Shown: positions 1 through 9,992 of the stretch, piece by piece
How the letters are laid out: the number at the start of each line of letters is the position of its first letter
How positions within the stretch are numbered: the first letter of the stretch is position 1
Source: an uncultured Bacteroides sp.
Lineage (GTDB): Bacteria > Bacteroidota > Bacteroidia > Bacteroidales > Bacteroidaceae
DNA length: 64,000 nucleotides
Direction: 5' to 3'
Assembly (NCBI RefSeq): GCF_963666545.1
Contig: NZ_OY762899.1
Span: 2,480,001 to 2,544,000, forward strand
Position numbers and translations under genes: made by a program
Notes under the pieces: generated by a model
Database searches by the model: none
The model's input: the letters and a program-made list of their open reading frames with translations, nothing else
Told to the model about the DNA's origin: nothing

Positions 1-1934
1 GTTCGGGTGTTGTGGTATCTCAGGATGGATTAGTCTTTACGAATCATCATTGTGGCTTCGGAGCTATTCAGCAACATAGTTCGGTGGAGCATGATTTCCT
101 GAAAGAGGGTTTTGTGGCTCGTAGTAGAGAGGAAGAGTTGTCTAATCCTGAATTGTATGTTCGCTTCCTGTTGCGCACGGAGAACGTAACCAAGCGTGTG
201 CTTGGGGCAGTAACTCCCGTCATGACCGAGGCTGACCGGCGAGTAGCAACCGATTCGGTGATGTTAGCCATACAGGAAGAGATTCATCTCAAAGATTCAT
301 CACTCGTGGGAATTGTCGATCCTTATTATGCAGGTAATGAGTTTTGGTTGTCTGTTTACCGCGATTTCAACGATGTTCGACTTGTCTTTTCTCCTCCTTC
401 TTCGGTTGGAAAGTTTGGCTGGGATACGGACAATTGGGTGTGGCCGCGACATACGGGAGACTTTTCGGTGTTTCGTATCTATGCCGATAAGAATAATCAT
501 CCGGCAGACTATTCGCCTGATAACGTGCCTTATCGTCCTGATTATGTCGCACCTATTTCGCTCGATGGTTATAAGGAAGGTTCCTTTTGCATGACTCTGG
601 GTTATCCGGGATCTACGGAGCGTTATCTCTCTTCGTTTGGTGTAGAGGAGATGGTGCACGGAACGAATCAGGCCATGATAGATGTTCGCGGGGTGAAGCA
701 GGCTATTTGGAAACATGCGATGGATAAGAATGAGGGAATACGCATAAAATATGCGGCAAAGTACGATGAAAGCTCTAATTATTGGAAGAATAGCATCGGA
801 ACAAATGAGGCGATCGTGAAACTAAAGGTACTTGAAAAGAAGCGGCAAATGGAGAATTTATTGAAGCAATGGATTCAAAAGACTCCTCAGGAACGTGATT
901 CATTGTTGCATCTGTTCTCTTCTTTAGAATTGAATTATAAAAATCGCAAGGAAACAAACCGTGCGATGGCTTATTTCGGTGAATCTTTCATGAATGGTCC
1001 GGAACTGGTACAATTGGCTTTAGAGATACTCAATTTTGATTTCGAAGCTGAAGAGAAATATGTTGTCGCCAAGATTAAGGGAGTGATGGAGCGTTATGCC
1101 AATTTGGATCTTGACATCGACAAGGAGGTGTTTGTTGCCATGTTGAAGGAGTATCGCGCAAAGGTAGACAGTACGTATTTGCCTGAGATGTATCATACGA
1201 TATCAAAAGAGTATGCGGGCAATGAACGTGCGTATGTAGACTCTCTTTATGCTCGCTCAGAGATCACTTCGCCCAGAGGGCTCAAACGCTTTTTCGAAAG
1301 AGATACTACCTTCAATATTATGGATGATCCTGCGATTTCGCTGGGCATTGATCTTATCGTGAAATATTTCGAAATGAACCAATCCATCACGGTAGCTTCA
1401 GAAAATATCACTCGTGACGAGCGTTTATTTAATGCGGCTATACGGCGGATGTATGATGACCGGAATTACTATTCGGATGCAAATTCGACCATGCGTCTCA
1501 GCTTTGGCACTGTGGGAGGATATTCTCCTATTGATGGAGTGGATTATGACTATTATACTACCACAAAGGGTGTTCTTGAAAAGGTAAAAGCTCATAAGGG
1601 AGATAGTGATTTTGCCGTGGGTGCAGATGTGCTGTCATTGTTAGCTTCTAAAAATTTTGGGCGCTATGCCGATGAAAAGGGCGATATGAAGGTCTGCTTT
1701 ATCTCGAATAATGATATTACAGGTGGAAATTCGGGAAGTGCCATGTTCAACGATAAAGGAGAACTGTTGGGACTTGCTTTTGATGGAAATTGGGAGGCAA
1801 TGAGTGGTGACATTATCTTTGAACCGCAGTTGCAACGTTGTGTAGGCGTGGATGTGCGATACATTCTCTTTATAATCGATAAATATGCCAAAGCAACAAA
1901 CTTGATGAAAGAGTTTGTTCTTCCTTCCAAATAG
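1..1934 (+). CDS. S46 family dipeptidyl-peptidase, DPP7-type (5' truncated by window)
   Basis: Serine peptidase of family S46, which removes dipeptides from peptide N-termini in the periplasm of Bacteroidetes. The frame is open to the window edge; the GTG at 12 is internal, and roughly 70-80 N-terminal residues including the signal peptide lie upstream. The TNHH motif near the visible N-terminus carries the catalytic His, and GGNSGSA near the C-terminus carries the catalytic Ser. Eighteen residues after that Ser is the Gly of FDGNWE. Family knowledge: Gly here (Gly673 numbering) marks DPP7 and prefers hydrophobic P1 residues, whereas DPP11 has Arg and cuts after Asp/Glu. I therefore infer DPP7-like specificity. 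sucC follows 133 bp downstream on the same strand and looks separately transcribed. Confidence 0.9.
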   Translation, partial: SGVVVSQDGLVFTNHHCGFGAIQQHSSVEHDFLKEGFVARSREEELSNPELYVRFLLRTENVTKRVLGAVTPVMTEADRRVATDSVMLAIQEEIHLKDSSLVGIVDPYYAGNEFWLSVYRDFNDVRLVFSPPSSVGKFGWDTDNWVWPRHTGDFSVFRIYADKNNHPADYSPDNVPYRPDYVAPISLDGYKEGSFCMTLGYPGSTERYLSSFGVEEMVHGTNQAMIDVRGVKQAIWKHAMDKNEGIRIKYAAKYDESSNYWKNSIGTNEAIVKLKVLEKKRQMENLLKQWIQKTPQERDSLLHLFSSLELNYKNRKETNRAMAYFGESFMNGPELVQLALEILNFDFEAEEKYVVAKIKGVMERYANLDLDIDKEVFVAMLKEYRAKVDSTYLPEMYHTISKEYAGNERAYVDSLYARSEITSPRGLKRFFERDTTFNIMDDPAISLGIDLIVKYFEMNQSITVASENITRDERLFNAAIRRMYDDRNYYSDANSTMRLSFGTVGGYSPIDGVDYDYYTTTKGVLEKVKAHKGDSDFAVGADVLSLLASKNFGRYADEKGDMKVCFISNNDITGGNSGSAMFNDKGELLGLAFDGNWEAMSGDIIFEPQLQRCVGVDVRYILFIIDKYAKATNLMKEFVLPSK

Positions 1935-1952
1935 TGATTAATAACATATATT

Positions 1953-1964
1953 TTGTTGCAACAA
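1953..1964. other. 12-bp perfect palindrome between the S46 gene and sucC
   Basis: TTGTTGCAACAA reads identically on both strands, 19 bp after the S46 stop. It could be a short operator or hairpin. No T-tract follows, so it is not an obvious terminator. Confidence 0.3.
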
Positions 1965-2067
1965 TCTGTCTTTGTTAGGGGTTGTTATACTTGTTGCACA
2001 GGGTCACGTACTGTGGTGGTCAGTTGTGTGCGTTATTATTTAATCATTTTAAAGAAGAGAGTTGCTT

Positions 2068-3207
2068 ATGAAAATTCACGAGTATCAAGCCAAAGATCTT
2101 TTTTCGACCTATGGCATTCCGGTAAAAAAACATCGTTTATGCTTTAGTGTGGCTGAAGCTGTGTCTGCTTATAAAGATTTGGGAGAGCAACAGGTGGTAG
2201 TGAAAGCTCAGGTGCTTACCGGTGGAAGAGGAAAGGCCGGAGGCATCAAGTTGGCTTCAAATGAAGAAGACGTGGCCTCTAAAGCGGCTCAAATAATAGG
2301 AATGAGCATTAAGGGATACCCGGTAGAGAAGGTATTGCTCACCGAAGCGGTCGATATAACGTCGGAATATTATGTAAGTTTTGCGATTGATCGTAACAAG
2401 AAGTCGGTTTTGCTCATCATGAGCCCTGAAGGAGGCGTGGAGATAGAAACTGTTGCTGTCGAAACTCCTGATAGAATCTTCCGCTTCAACATTGACCCAA
2501 TGATCGGAATACCCGATTTCATGGCACGACAATTTGCCTTTACCATGTTCACAAGTATAGAGCAAGTCAACCAAATGGCCACTATCATTCAAAAACTCTA
2601 TCGTTTGTTTATCGAAAAGGATGCTTCACTGGCTGAAATCAATCCACTGGTGCAGACGGCTGAGGGGCAGCTGATTGCCATTGATGCTAAGATGACGTTT
2701 GATGATAATGCTCTTTTCCGTCACGACGAAATACGGGCTCTTGCTGAGCTTACGGATGAAGAAAAGACGGAAGTGTCTGCCAAGGACAAAGGATTCAGCT
2801 ACGTGTCTCTGGATGGCGAAATAGGCTGCATGGTCAATGGAGCAGGACTGGCCATGGCTACGATGGACATGATTAAGCTTTATGGTGGCAGTCCGGCTAA
2901 TTTTCTGGATATTGGTGGTAGTTCTAACCCTGTAAAGGTGATAGAGGCCATGAAGCTTTTGCTCAGCGATAAACGGGTGAAGGTAGTATTGATCAACATC
3001 TTTGGTGGCATCACTCGTTGTGATGATGTGGCAAATGGCTTGTTGGAGGCTTTTAAACAAATTGAGACACAAACACCTGTTATCGTGCGGCTTACGGGTA
3101 CCAACGAACAGGAAGGGCGCGCATTGTTGCAGAACACCCATTTTCTGGTGGCACAGACCATGAGCGAGGCCACTCACATGGCAGTAGAAATAGCATCTAA
3201 ATCATAA
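2068..3207 (+). CDS. sucC: Succinyl-CoA synthetase (ADP-forming) beta subunit
   Basis: Beta subunit of succinate-CoA ligase, interconverting succinyl-CoA and succinate with nucleotide formation. It has the usual N-terminus [12 protein letters not shown], an ATP-grasp domain (GGRGKAGGI near residue 53) and a C-terminal CoA-ligase domain with [12 protein letters not shown] and [11 protein letters not shown]. At 379 residues it has the family's normal length (about 385). I chose ATG 2068; an upstream in-frame TTG at 2062 adds only two residues. sucD follows after 11 bp, so the two subunits are co-transcribed. In Bacteroides, which make succinate and propionate, the enzyme probably works around the succinate/methylmalonyl-CoA branch; that is inference. 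Confidence 0.96.
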   Translation: MKIHEYQAKDLFSTYGIPVKKHRLCFSVAEAVSAYKDLGEQQVVVKAQVLTGGRGKAGGIKLASNEEDVASKAAQIIGMSIKGYPVEKVLLTEAVDITSEYYVSFAIDRNKKSVLLIMSPEGGVEIETVAVETPDRIFRFNIDPMIGIPDFMARQFAFTMFTSIEQVNQMATIIQKLYRLFIEKDASLAEINPLVQTAEGQLIAIDAKMTFDDNALFRHDEIRALAELTDEEKTEVSAKDKGFSYVSLDGEIGCMVNGAGLAMATMDMIKLYGGSPANFLDIGGSSNPVKVIEAMKLLLSDKRVKVVLINIFGGITRCDDVANGLLEAFKQIETQTPVIVRLTGTNEQEGRALLQNTHFLVAQTMSEATHMAVEIASKS

Positions 3208-3218
3208 AAACAAAAGAC

Positions 3219-4085
3219 ATGAGCATACTTATCAATGAATCTACACGATTAATAGTGCAAGGCATCACCGGGCGTGATGGAGGTTTTCATACTCGCAAAA
3301 TGTTAGATTACGGTACACAAATAGTGGGTGGAGTATCACCCGGAAAAGGAGGCACGCATGTACATGATGTTCCGGTGTTTAACACGATGGAGCAGGCAGT
3401 GAAGCAAACCAACGCTAATACATCTATCATATTTGTTCCTGCTCGTTTTGCGGCCGACTCTGTCATGGAGGCTGCCGATGCGGGCATTAAACTTATTATC
3501 TGCATAGCGGAAGGTATTCCTACGCTAGACGTTGTCAAGGCTTACCGATATGTGCAGCAAAAGGGTGCGCAGCTCATCGGTCCTAATTGCCCGGGCTTGG
3601 TCACTCCCGGAAAGAGCCTTGCGGGAATTCTTCCGGCTCAGATCTTTAAACCGGGTAGGATAGGCGTTATAAGCCGTAGCGGCACGCTGACTTACGAAAT
3701 CGTTTACCATCTTTCTGCTGCCGGTTTGGGACAGTCTACAGCCATTGGTATGGGTGGCGACCCTGTTGTGGGACTTTATTTTATTGACCTGCTGGATCTT
3801 TTTGAAAACGATCCTGATACGGATGCTATGGTGATGATAGGTGAGATAGGCGGCAATGCAGAAGAACTCGCTGCGGAGCATATTCGCCAGCACATCACCA
3901 AACCTGTGGTGGCATTTATTGCCGGACAGTCAGCTCCTGTAGGGAAGCAGATGGGGCATGCGGGGGCTATTATATCAAGTGGTTCGGGCACGGCTGCCGA
4001 GAAAATAGAGTCTTTAAAAGCTGCCGGAGTGTTGGTGGCGGATGAGCCTTCACAAATTCCTGAGCTGTTGAAATCGGTCAACTAG
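3219..4085 (+). CDS. sucD: Succinyl-CoA synthetase alpha subunit
   Basis: Alpha subunit of succinate-CoA ligase. It carries the CoA-binding Rossmann domain ([13 protein letters not shown] near residue 13) and the phosphohistidine loop GHAGAI, with the catalytic His at about residue 247. Its 288 residues are typical of the family. It sits 11 bp after sucC and forms the two-gene sucCD operon. The stop is followed by an inverted repeat that separates it from the convergent EamA gene. Confidence 0.97.
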   Translation: MSILINESTRLIVQGITGRDGGFHTRKMLDYGTQIVGGVSPGKGGTHVHDVPVFNTMEQAVKQTNANTSIIFVPARFAADSVMEAADAGIKLIICIAEGIPTLDVVKAYRYVQQKGAQLIGPNCPGLVTPGKSLAGILPAQIFKPGRIGVISRSGTLTYEIVYHLSAAGLGQSTAIGMGGDPVVGLYFIDLLDLFENDPDTDAMVMIGEIGGNAEELAAEHIRQHITKPVVAFIAGQSAPVGKQMGHAGAIISSGSGTAAEKIESLKAAGVLVADEPSQIPELLKSVN

Positions 4086-4091
4086 GTTACT

Positions 4092-4137
4092 AACTTATGA
4101 GCATGGTCACACTTTCTTCGTGTTTTGCTCATAAGTT
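4092..4137. terminator. Bidirectional terminator between sucD and the EamA gene
   Basis: Perfect 12-bp arms AACTTATGAGCA (4092-4103) and TGCTCATAAGTT (4126-4137) sit exactly between two convergent genes. The stem could end transcripts from both sides, though no long T-tract is present. Confidence 0.6.
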
Positions 4138-4140
4138 GCC

Positions 4141-5013
4141 TTAAACTTTTGATGAGCGAAGGATCAGGATGACTACGGCAGTGATAATGAATATGATTCC
4201 TATGGCAATGCTTTGAGTGAAGACTTCTCCAAAGATGAGAATACCCACACATACGGCTGTGACAGGTTCCATCGCTCCGAGTACGGAGGTAAGTGTGGAA
4301 CCGATACTCTTAATGGCCCGCACCAATGCCAGATTGGATATGACGGTAGGAATGAGTGCCAACAACAATAAATTGCGCGTTGTTTCCCCGTTATTGATGG
4401 GTTGCACTTCACTAAAGATCGCTGTCAGGCAAAAGAGGATGATGCCTCCGAATAAAAAGACGTAGAACGTCAGTTTCAGTCCCTTCATTTCACCGACCTT
4501 TAGTTGGCTCACAGTGATGAGGTACAGAGCGTATCCAAGAGCAGAGAGCAGCACGATGATGAGGCCCGTCGGTGTGATGGAACCTGATGTGTCGCCATAC
4601 GATAAGAAAAACACTCCTAAAACGGCAATACCTACGGCTATCAGTCTCCACGTCGACTTCTTCTCATGAAAGAAAGCCATCATAATGATCGTTGTGAGTA
4701 CCGGATACATGAAGTGTATGGTGGTAGCTACGCCGCTGGGCATGAACTTGTATCCCCAAAAAAGGAAGATGGCCGAAGCGTCGTAGAGGAAAGCCAGCAA
4801 TAAGAGCGAGGGTATCTCCTTTATGCGGATGCGGAATGATTGTTTGGTAAGCAGCAATATGGTTGCTAAGGCCAGGCAGGCAAAGAGAAAACGGTAGAGT
4901 AAGATGGATTCGAATTGCATTCCCTGACGCATAATAGGGATGGCAAATAGTGGAATAAGACCGAAACTGGCCGATGAAAGCAATCCGTACAAAAAACCGT
5001 TTATCTTATTCAT
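4141..5013 (-). CDS. EamA/DMT-family transporter
   Basis: Integral membrane protein of the drug/metabolite transporter superfamily. The 290 residues are almost entirely hydrophobic and divide into two EamA repeats of about five helices each; the second begins near residue 145 and contains LGAMEPVTAVCVGILIFGE, a typical EamA repeat signature. It should act in the inner membrane as a metabolite exporter. The substrate cannot be read from sequence. It is a single gene, bounded by hairpins on both sides. Confidence 0.9.
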   Translation of the reverse strand: MNKINGFLYGLLSSASFGLIPLFAIPIMRQGMQFESILLYRFLFACLALATILLLTKQSFRIRIKEIPSLLLLAFLYDASAIFLFWGYKFMPSGVATTIHFMYPVLTTIIMMAFFHEKKSTWRLIAVGIAVLGVFFLSYGDTSGSITPTGLIIVLLSALGYALYLITVSQLKVGEMKGLKLTFYVFLFGGIILFCLTAIFSEVQPINNGETTRNLLLLALIPTVISNLALVRAIKSIGSTLTSVLGAMEPVTAVCVGILIFGEVFTQSIAIGIIFIITAVVILILRSSKV

Positions 5014-5042
5014 GTCTTTGGTTGTGGGTAGGGGGTAAATAT

Positions 5043-5095
5043 AAAATCATGCATTTCTCTGTTTCATTGACGAATACAGAAGTATGCATGATTTT
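5043..5095 (-). terminator. Hairpin downstream of the DEAD-box helicase gene
   Basis: Perfect 12-bp arms AAAATCATGCAT (5043-5054) and ATGCATGATTTT (5084-5095) lie 47 bp past the helicase stop. Read on the minus strand, the stem ends in a T-rich run, as expected of an intrinsic terminator. Confidence 0.55.
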
Positions 5096-5141
5096 AGTGT
5101 TCTTTGGATTCTAAACGGCACCTTCGTGCTCGCTTAAAGGC

Positions 5142-7022
5142 TTATTTCTTTGGCTTTCTTCTTGCCCATCCTTCTTCGCTGAAGTCCGGTTCTTTACCGT
5201 TCAATAGATTTTGCCAATCTTCTTTCTTCTTTGGTCCTCTGGCAGTTTCGTATCCGCGTTCTTCACGGCTTGTAGTGCTTTTGGCCCGAGAAGCTCTAAA
5301 AGGCTTTGCTCCTTCGCTTCTTCTAGGTGCGCCATATTTTCTTTCGCCTCTGCCTTCTCCTCTCGGAGCGCTGCCACTTTCTTCACCGGCCACCTCTACG
5401 GAAACCTTGCGGCCGCCTACTGATGAATTGTTCAGAGATTCAATGACGGTTTGCGTTTGTTCGTTTTCAACTTCGAAGAATGAAAAATTCTTCATCAGGT
5501 CGATACGTCCTATCTGTACGCGTTTGCTTACGTTTTTGTTTATAAGCTCTATTAGTTGAGTGGCAAAGAAGTTATCCATTTTTCCCATGTTGATGAAAAG
5601 ACGGGTATATCCTGCTTCGGCCTTACGTCCTCTTCCACCATCATCACTGCGATCGCGTCTTTCTCTTTCACCTCTTTCGCCACGTCCGTCAGCACTTGGT
5701 GCTTCTATTTCCTGGCGATCACGGTAGTATTCCAGGAAGCGGTTGAACTCCATTGATACCATACGCTTAATCACGTCTTCCTTGCTAAGCCATTCCAGTT
5801 TGCGATAGATAGAAGGCATGAAGTCTTCTATCTCTTCTTCGTTTACTTTTACCTTTTCGATATCGTCGATCACCTTGATCAGTTGCTTTTCACAGATTTC
5901 TTTGCCTGTAGGCATTGTTCCTATGATAAACTTCTTACCGATGATGCGTTCTATCTCACGCAATTTTCCTTTTTCGCGCATGTTAACGATGGCGATGGAA
6001 GTTCCTGTTTTTCCTGCGCGTCCTGTACGTCCGCTACGGTGAGTATAGCTCTCCGTATCATCAGGTAATCCGTAGTTGATGACGTGAGTCAGATCGTCCA
6101 CGTCGAGTCCGCGTGCGGCTACGTCGGTAGCTACAAGTATTTGTATGTTGCGTATGCGGAATTTTTGCATTACGGCATCGCGTTGAGCTTGCGACAGTTC
6201 GCCATGTAGCGAGTCTGCGCTGTAGCCTTCTTGCATCAATTTGTCTGCGATCTCTTGTGTTTCCTTACGGGTACGGCAGAAAATGATACCATATATTTGT
6301 GGGTAAAAGTCGGCAATTCGTTTCAGTGCGGCGAATTTGTCTCTTGCCTGCACCATGTAAGCCACGTGTTTCACGTTGTTGGTACTTTCGTTTTTGCGGC
6401 CGATGGTGATTTCTTTGGCATTACGAAGGTAGTTCTTTGATATGCGGGCTATTTCGGGTGACATGGTAGCCGAGAACAACAATGTGTTGCGATCTTCGGG
6501 CACGTCGGCCAAGATAGCGTTGATGCTTTCGGTGAAGCCCATATTGAGCATCTCGTCGGCCTCGTCCATAATAACGTTAGTGATGGTCGATAATGATACC
6601 GTTTTACGTTGCATCAGGTCGAGTAAACGTCCCGGAGTAGCAACGATGATGTGCACACCGTTTTTCAGGCTGCGAATCTGGCTTTCGATGGAGGATCCTC
6701 CATATACGGGAAGCACTTTTAATCCGTCAATGTATTTGGAATAGTCATTCAAATCACCGGCTATCTGCAAGCAAAGCTCGCGGGTGGGGCACAGAACGAG
6801 TGATTGTGGAATACGTTTCTTTACGTTTATTTTCTGTATGATTGGTAGACCGAAGGCAGCAGTCTTTCCTGTTCCGGTTTGCGCAAGAGCTACTACATCA
6901 TTACCCTCTCCCAGCAAATAGGGTATTACTTCTTCTTGTACCGGCATGGGATTCTCATATCCCATTTCTTTAATTGCTTTAAGTATTTCCGGAGAAACAC
7001 CTAACTCTTCAAAATTCTTCAT
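5142..7022 (-). CDS. deaD: DEAD-box ATP-dependent RNA helicase (CsdA/DeaD-like)
   Basis: RNA helicase for ribosome assembly and RNA remodelling, particularly in the cold. Motifs in order: Q motif (F-x-x-GYENPMPVQ), motif I AQTGTGKT at 47-54, PTREL near 79, DEAD at 153-156, SAT at 184-186, then helicase C with HRSGRTGRAGK. Residues of about 475-550 form a DbpA-type RNA-binding domain (YTRLFINMGK onward). A basic Arg/Gly/Glu-rich linker precedes it and a lysine/arginine-rich tail follows. At 626 residues it is of DeaD size. It is monocistronic, with a -7 box at 7054-7061. Confidence 0.93.
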   Translation of the reverse strand: MKNFEELGVSPEILKAIKEMGYENPMPVQEEVIPYLLGEGNDVVALAQTGTGKTAAFGLPIIQKINVKKRIPQSLVLCPTRELCLQIAGDLNDYSKYIDGLKVLPVYGGSSIESQIRSLKNGVHIIVATPGRLLDLMQRKTVSLSTITNVIMDEADEMLNMGFTESINAILADVPEDRNTLLFSATMSPEIARISKNYLRNAKEITIGRKNESTNNVKHVAYMVQARDKFAALKRIADFYPQIYGIIFCRTRKETQEIADKLMQEGYSADSLHGELSQAQRDAVMQKFRIRNIQILVATDVAARGLDVDDLTHVINYGLPDDTESYTHRSGRTGRAGKTGTSIAIVNMREKGKLREIERIIGKKFIIGTMPTGKEICEKQLIKVIDDIEKVKVNEEEIEDFMPSIYRKLEWLSKEDVIKRMVSMEFNRFLEYYRDRQEIEAPSADGRGERGERERRDRSDDGGRGRKAEAGYTRLFINMGKMDNFFATQLIELINKNVSKRVQIGRIDLMKNFSFFEVENEQTQTVIESLNNSSVGGRKVSVEVAGEESGSAPRGEGRGERKYGAPRRSEGAKPFRASRAKSTTSREERGYETARGPKKKEDWQNLLNGKEPDFSEEGWARRKPKK

Positions 7023-7053
7023 TAATTTTCTGTATATCTTTATATTTCGGGCG

Positions 7054-7061
7054 CAAAGTTA
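7054..7061 (-). promoter_or_regulatory. Bacteroides -7 box for the helicase gene
   Basis: The minus strand reads TAACTTTG, matching TAnnTTTG, 32 bp upstream of the helicase ATG. No clear -33 element was found. Confidence 0.55.
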
Positions 7062-7157
7062 CGGATAATTTTTGGTTTTTACGCTTATTGAATAAAATAA
7101 AGACCAGAAAGGCTTAAATATTGATACAAAGCGACTTACGTTCGCCGAACAATGCAG

Positions 7158-8216
7158 TTATTCCAGCAGGATATCTCTTAGTCGTGCTCTCTTTTCTTTG
7201 TTTAGCCCGAGACGTTTCTTGAGATAAGTGTCCACATCTCCGTAATTTTTCTCAATCTCCTCTTTGGCAGCATTCAAAAAATCGTCTTGCGTTGAAAATA
7301 AGGTAGTGATCGCTTCCTGTGACTTGACCGGTTGCTTATAAGCATATTTTGACACAGCTTGGGGTATGCTGAAGTAGTTGTTGCTCAGGTGGTAATCTTC
7401 CATGATGATGTCTTCATTGACTCCTAAAGCGTTTAGAATAAGTGCTGCCACCACATCTGTGCGTCCTTTGCCTTCGGAACAATGAAAAACAATCGGATAA
7501 TTTTGCTTATCCAATAGCGCTTCTATTATTTTTTTGTATTCCGATTGATAGCGGATTGTCAAATCTCGATATACATTCTTGATGATGCGTGAGATCGTAT
7601 CTCCTTTTATTTTGTTTTGTTGGAGATCTTTTAGTATGCCATCCATGCTGCCTGTGGCAATGGGGATGTGAATGACATGGAAACCTTTCTGCAAAGGGGT
7701 TACATTTGCCAATTCTTCGTTGGAGCGCAGATCGATGATTGTTCTTATCCCGATCTGTTTCAACTTTTTGAAGGAACATTCTTGCAAATGGTTTATTTCT
7801 CCCGATCGGTATAGGATGCCCCAACGAATGTTTTTGCCCTCCGCGGCTTTGTAGCCACCCAAATCCCGAAAGTTTTGAATGCCTGGGATGTTTATGTTTC
7901 GTGTGGCTATTTTTACCCGATATTGGTTGTTGAACACCATCATGTAGTAATACCTTTTTTCCGGGTTATTGGTGACGATGGTGAGTTGCTGATTAGAAAT
8001 ATCAGTCATTGCCACAGGGATATCCTCTGTTATCACTTCAGGGTCTGTTGAAGCATATACCTTGACCTGCCCCTTTATCAGGGGAGCTGTTTCCCATTTG
8101 ATGACGCAATTGCCTACATTGTTTTCTTCGCACACCACTGATATGTTTGGAGAATTGTCCGAACAAGAGGGAAGTAGTAGAATCATGCTTAGCCAACTCA
8201 ACAAGTTTTTGTACAT
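7158..8216 (-). CDS. Tyrosine-protein phosphatase lipoprotein (Y_phosphatase3-like)
   Basis: Secreted or lipid-anchored phosphatase. The N-terminus is a lipoprotein signal (MYKNLLSWLSMILLLPSC). An Ig-like/fibronectin-like region follows (about 25-110), then the phosphatase fold from RNINIPGIQNFRDLGGY. The CX5R loop is HCSEGKGRTD, with catalytic Cys and Arg both present, and an upstream LYRSGEI segment is typical of the family. Substrates may be phosphoproteins, phosphoinositides or other phosphoesters; the sequence does not say which. It is a single gene with a -7 box at 8253-8260. Confidence 0.85.
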   Translation of the reverse strand: MYKNLLSWLSMILLLPSCSDNSPNISVVCEENNVGNCVIKWETAPLIKGQVKVYASTDPEVITEDIPVAMTDISNQQLTIVTNNPEKRYYYMMVFNNQYRVKIATRNINIPGIQNFRDLGGYKAAEGKNIRWGILYRSGEINHLQECSFKKLKQIGIRTIIDLRSNEELANVTPLQKGFHVIHIPIATGSMDGILKDLQQNKIKGDTISRIIKNVYRDLTIRYQSEYKKIIEALLDKQNYPIVFHCSEGKGRTDVVAALILNALGVNEDIIMEDYHLSNNYFSIPQAVSKYAYKQPVKSQEAITTLFSTQDDFLNAAKEEIEKNYGDVDTYLKKRLGLNKEKRARLRDILLE

Positions 8217-8252
8217 AGCCGTTTTACTTATCTATTTTGAATTGTTTGTATG

Positions 8253-8260
8253 CAAAGATA
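8253..8260 (-). promoter_or_regulatory. Bacteroides -7 box for the phosphatase gene
   Basis: The minus strand reads TATCTTTG (TAnnTTTG), 37 bp upstream of the phosphatase start. Confidence 0.55.
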
Positions 8261-8452
8261 TAGATTCTGTTGACTTGGTATAATAACTTAGCGATATTTA
8301 GATAATGGGTGAATGTTTTTAACAAAAAAAAGCCTTTATGCATGGGCGTAGCTTGGTTTTTCCGTTGCTCTTGGTTGATGTAAAAGAGGTTGAGACTAAA
8401 TTGATAGGCTCAACGATGAAAAGAAAGAACTTTGCTTTGAGAGGGTTTTGCT

Positions 8453-9379
8453 TTAGCCGTTACGGTATTTTGCGGCAAACTCCTTCGAAATTGAGTTGTT
8501 CAGGCTGCAACAAACTTCAGCAGAGAAATCTTTTCCACATTGAATCACTTTATCCCATGTCTCTTCGTCAATGTTGCCCAGGTCACGGTAGCGTACTCCG
8601 TACTTTAGCATACCAAAGATGATTCCGGCATTGAAGTTATCGCCTGCTCCGATGGTGCTTACAGTTTCGATTGGTGCAACCGTGTATTCCTTGGAGAGAC
8701 GGTTGCTGCGGAGTGAAATGCAACCGTCACCGGATGTATATATAAAGTTGGGACAATAGAACTTAATCTTGTCTTTGTATATCTTGTTTACATCTTCCAT
8801 GCCATACATGTAGAAGAAGTCTTCATTTGAACCTCGCACAATGTCGGCATACTCCAGATTTTCGATGATGATGGGTGTAAGCCTCATTGCCTGATCTTTG
8901 TGTGTACTGCGGAAATTGGGATCGTAATATACAATGGCTTTGCGTTCGCGAGCCAGTTCCAGCAGTTCTGTCATCTTATCCCGAAGAACGGGGTTGAGGG
9001 CATAGAAAGAACCGAAGATAACAATGTCGTCTTCGTTGATCTGCGGATAGATCACATCGAGCCGTTGTTTGGGATATTCCTTGTAAAAAATGTATTCGGC
9101 ATCATTCTTTTCGTTGAGGAAGGCTAATGATACGGGTGATTTTCCATCGGGGAACACATTTACGTGATCAGTAGGGATGTTGTTCTCTTCCATGAAGCGG
9201 AGGATAATGCCGCCCACACGATCATTGCCTGTTTCGCTGATGAAACGCACGTCCACACCCATGCGTCCTAATGATACGATTCCGTTAAATACGGATCCTC
9301 CCGGCACAGCTGTCGAAGGTTGATTGTTCTCAAAGATGACGTCCAGTATGGTTTCGCCTATACCGATTACTTTACGCAT
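8453..9379 (-). CDS. PfkB-family carbohydrate kinase
   Basis: Ribokinase/fructokinase-type sugar kinase. It shows the N-terminal PfkB signature region (VPGGSVFNGIVSLGRMG near residue 25) and the C-terminal signature with the catalytic Asp in GAGDNFNAGI. Its 308 residues fit the family. The start overlaps the end of the upstream SIS-domain gene by 13 bp, so the two are translationally coupled and probably act on related phosphosugars. The exact sugar is not determinable; fructokinase is a reasonable default. Confidence 0.9.
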   Translation of the reverse strand: MRKVIGIGETILDVIFENNQPSTAVPGGSVFNGIVSLGRMGVDVRFISETGNDRVGGIILRFMEENNIPTDHVNVFPDGKSPVSLAFLNEKNDAEYIFYKEYPKQRLDVIYPQINEDDIVIFGSFYALNPVLRDKMTELLELARERKAIVYYDPNFRSTHKDQAMRLTPIIIENLEYADIVRGSNEDFFYMYGMEDVNKIYKDKIKFYCPNFIYTSGDGCISLRSNRLSKEYTVAPIETVSTIGAGDNFNAGIIFGMLKYGVRYRDLGNIDEETWDKVIQCGKDFSAEVCCSLNNSISKEFAAKYRNG

Positions 9380-9972
9380 AGTTCTCTTGATTTTTCACCC
9401 AGATATCCACCGTGGTGGCGTTTGGAATAATCTTCAATGCTGAATCCTGTTCTCTTCATGGTTTGTACAACCAAGATGTCTCCGATGACGGTCATTATGG
9501 TAGTCGAGGTGGTTGGTGTCATGCCGAGTGTGCATACTTCTTTGGGTTTTCCGGTGCAAAGACACACGTCCGATTCATCAGCAAGTGGACTGTCTGCGTT
9601 TCCGGTGATGACGATGAATTTCAGTTCGGGATTCAGATTGTGTGCCAGTTGTGTAAGCTCCACGATTTCACGTGTTTTACCTGAATTAGAGATTAACAGC
9701 AACAGATCGTTCTCTTGCAGAATGCCCAAATCACCATGTTGAGCTTCACTGGGGTGTAGGAAGACGGATGGTATGCCGGTAGAGCAGAAGGTTGTAGCGA
9801 TGTTCATGGCTATTTGTCCGGCTTTCCCCATGCCCGAGGTTACCAGTTTGCCTTTCTTTTGATGTATTTGTTCTACGATAAGATTTACAGCTTTCTCGTA
9901 AGCGTTGGTTACCGGTATGTTCAGCACGGCTTCAGCTTCTTTTTGCAAGAGCTCTTGAATCGATTCAATCAT
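9367..9972 (-). CDS. kdsD: SIS-domain sugar-phosphate isomerase, KdsD-like (CBS-less)
   Basis: Single SIS domain related to D-arabinose-5-phosphate isomerase, which makes arabinose-5-phosphate from ribulose-5-phosphate for Kdo in lipopolysaccharide. Key segments are SGMGKAGQIA, HPSEAQHGDLG and SNSGKTREI. At 201 residues it lacks the two CBS domains of E. coli KdsD; SIS-only enzymes of this kind are known in Bacteroides (from memory). It is in an operon between a LOG-family gene and a PfkB kinase, with a 13-bp overlap with the kinase. A 6-phospho-3-hexuloisomerase is the alternative reading. Confidence 0.8.
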   Translation of the reverse strand: MIESIQELLQKEAEAVLNIPVTNAYEKAVNLIVEQIHQKKGKLVTSGMGKAGQIAMNIATTFCSTGIPSVFLHPSEAQHGDLGILQENDLLLLISNSGKTREIVELTQLAHNLNPELKFIVITGNADSPLADESDVCLCTGKPKEVCTLGMTPTTSTTIMTVIGDILVVQTMKRTGFSIEDYSKRHHGGYLGEKSRELCVK

Positions 9973-9992
9973 TCTTAATTTGTTCAGTTGGG

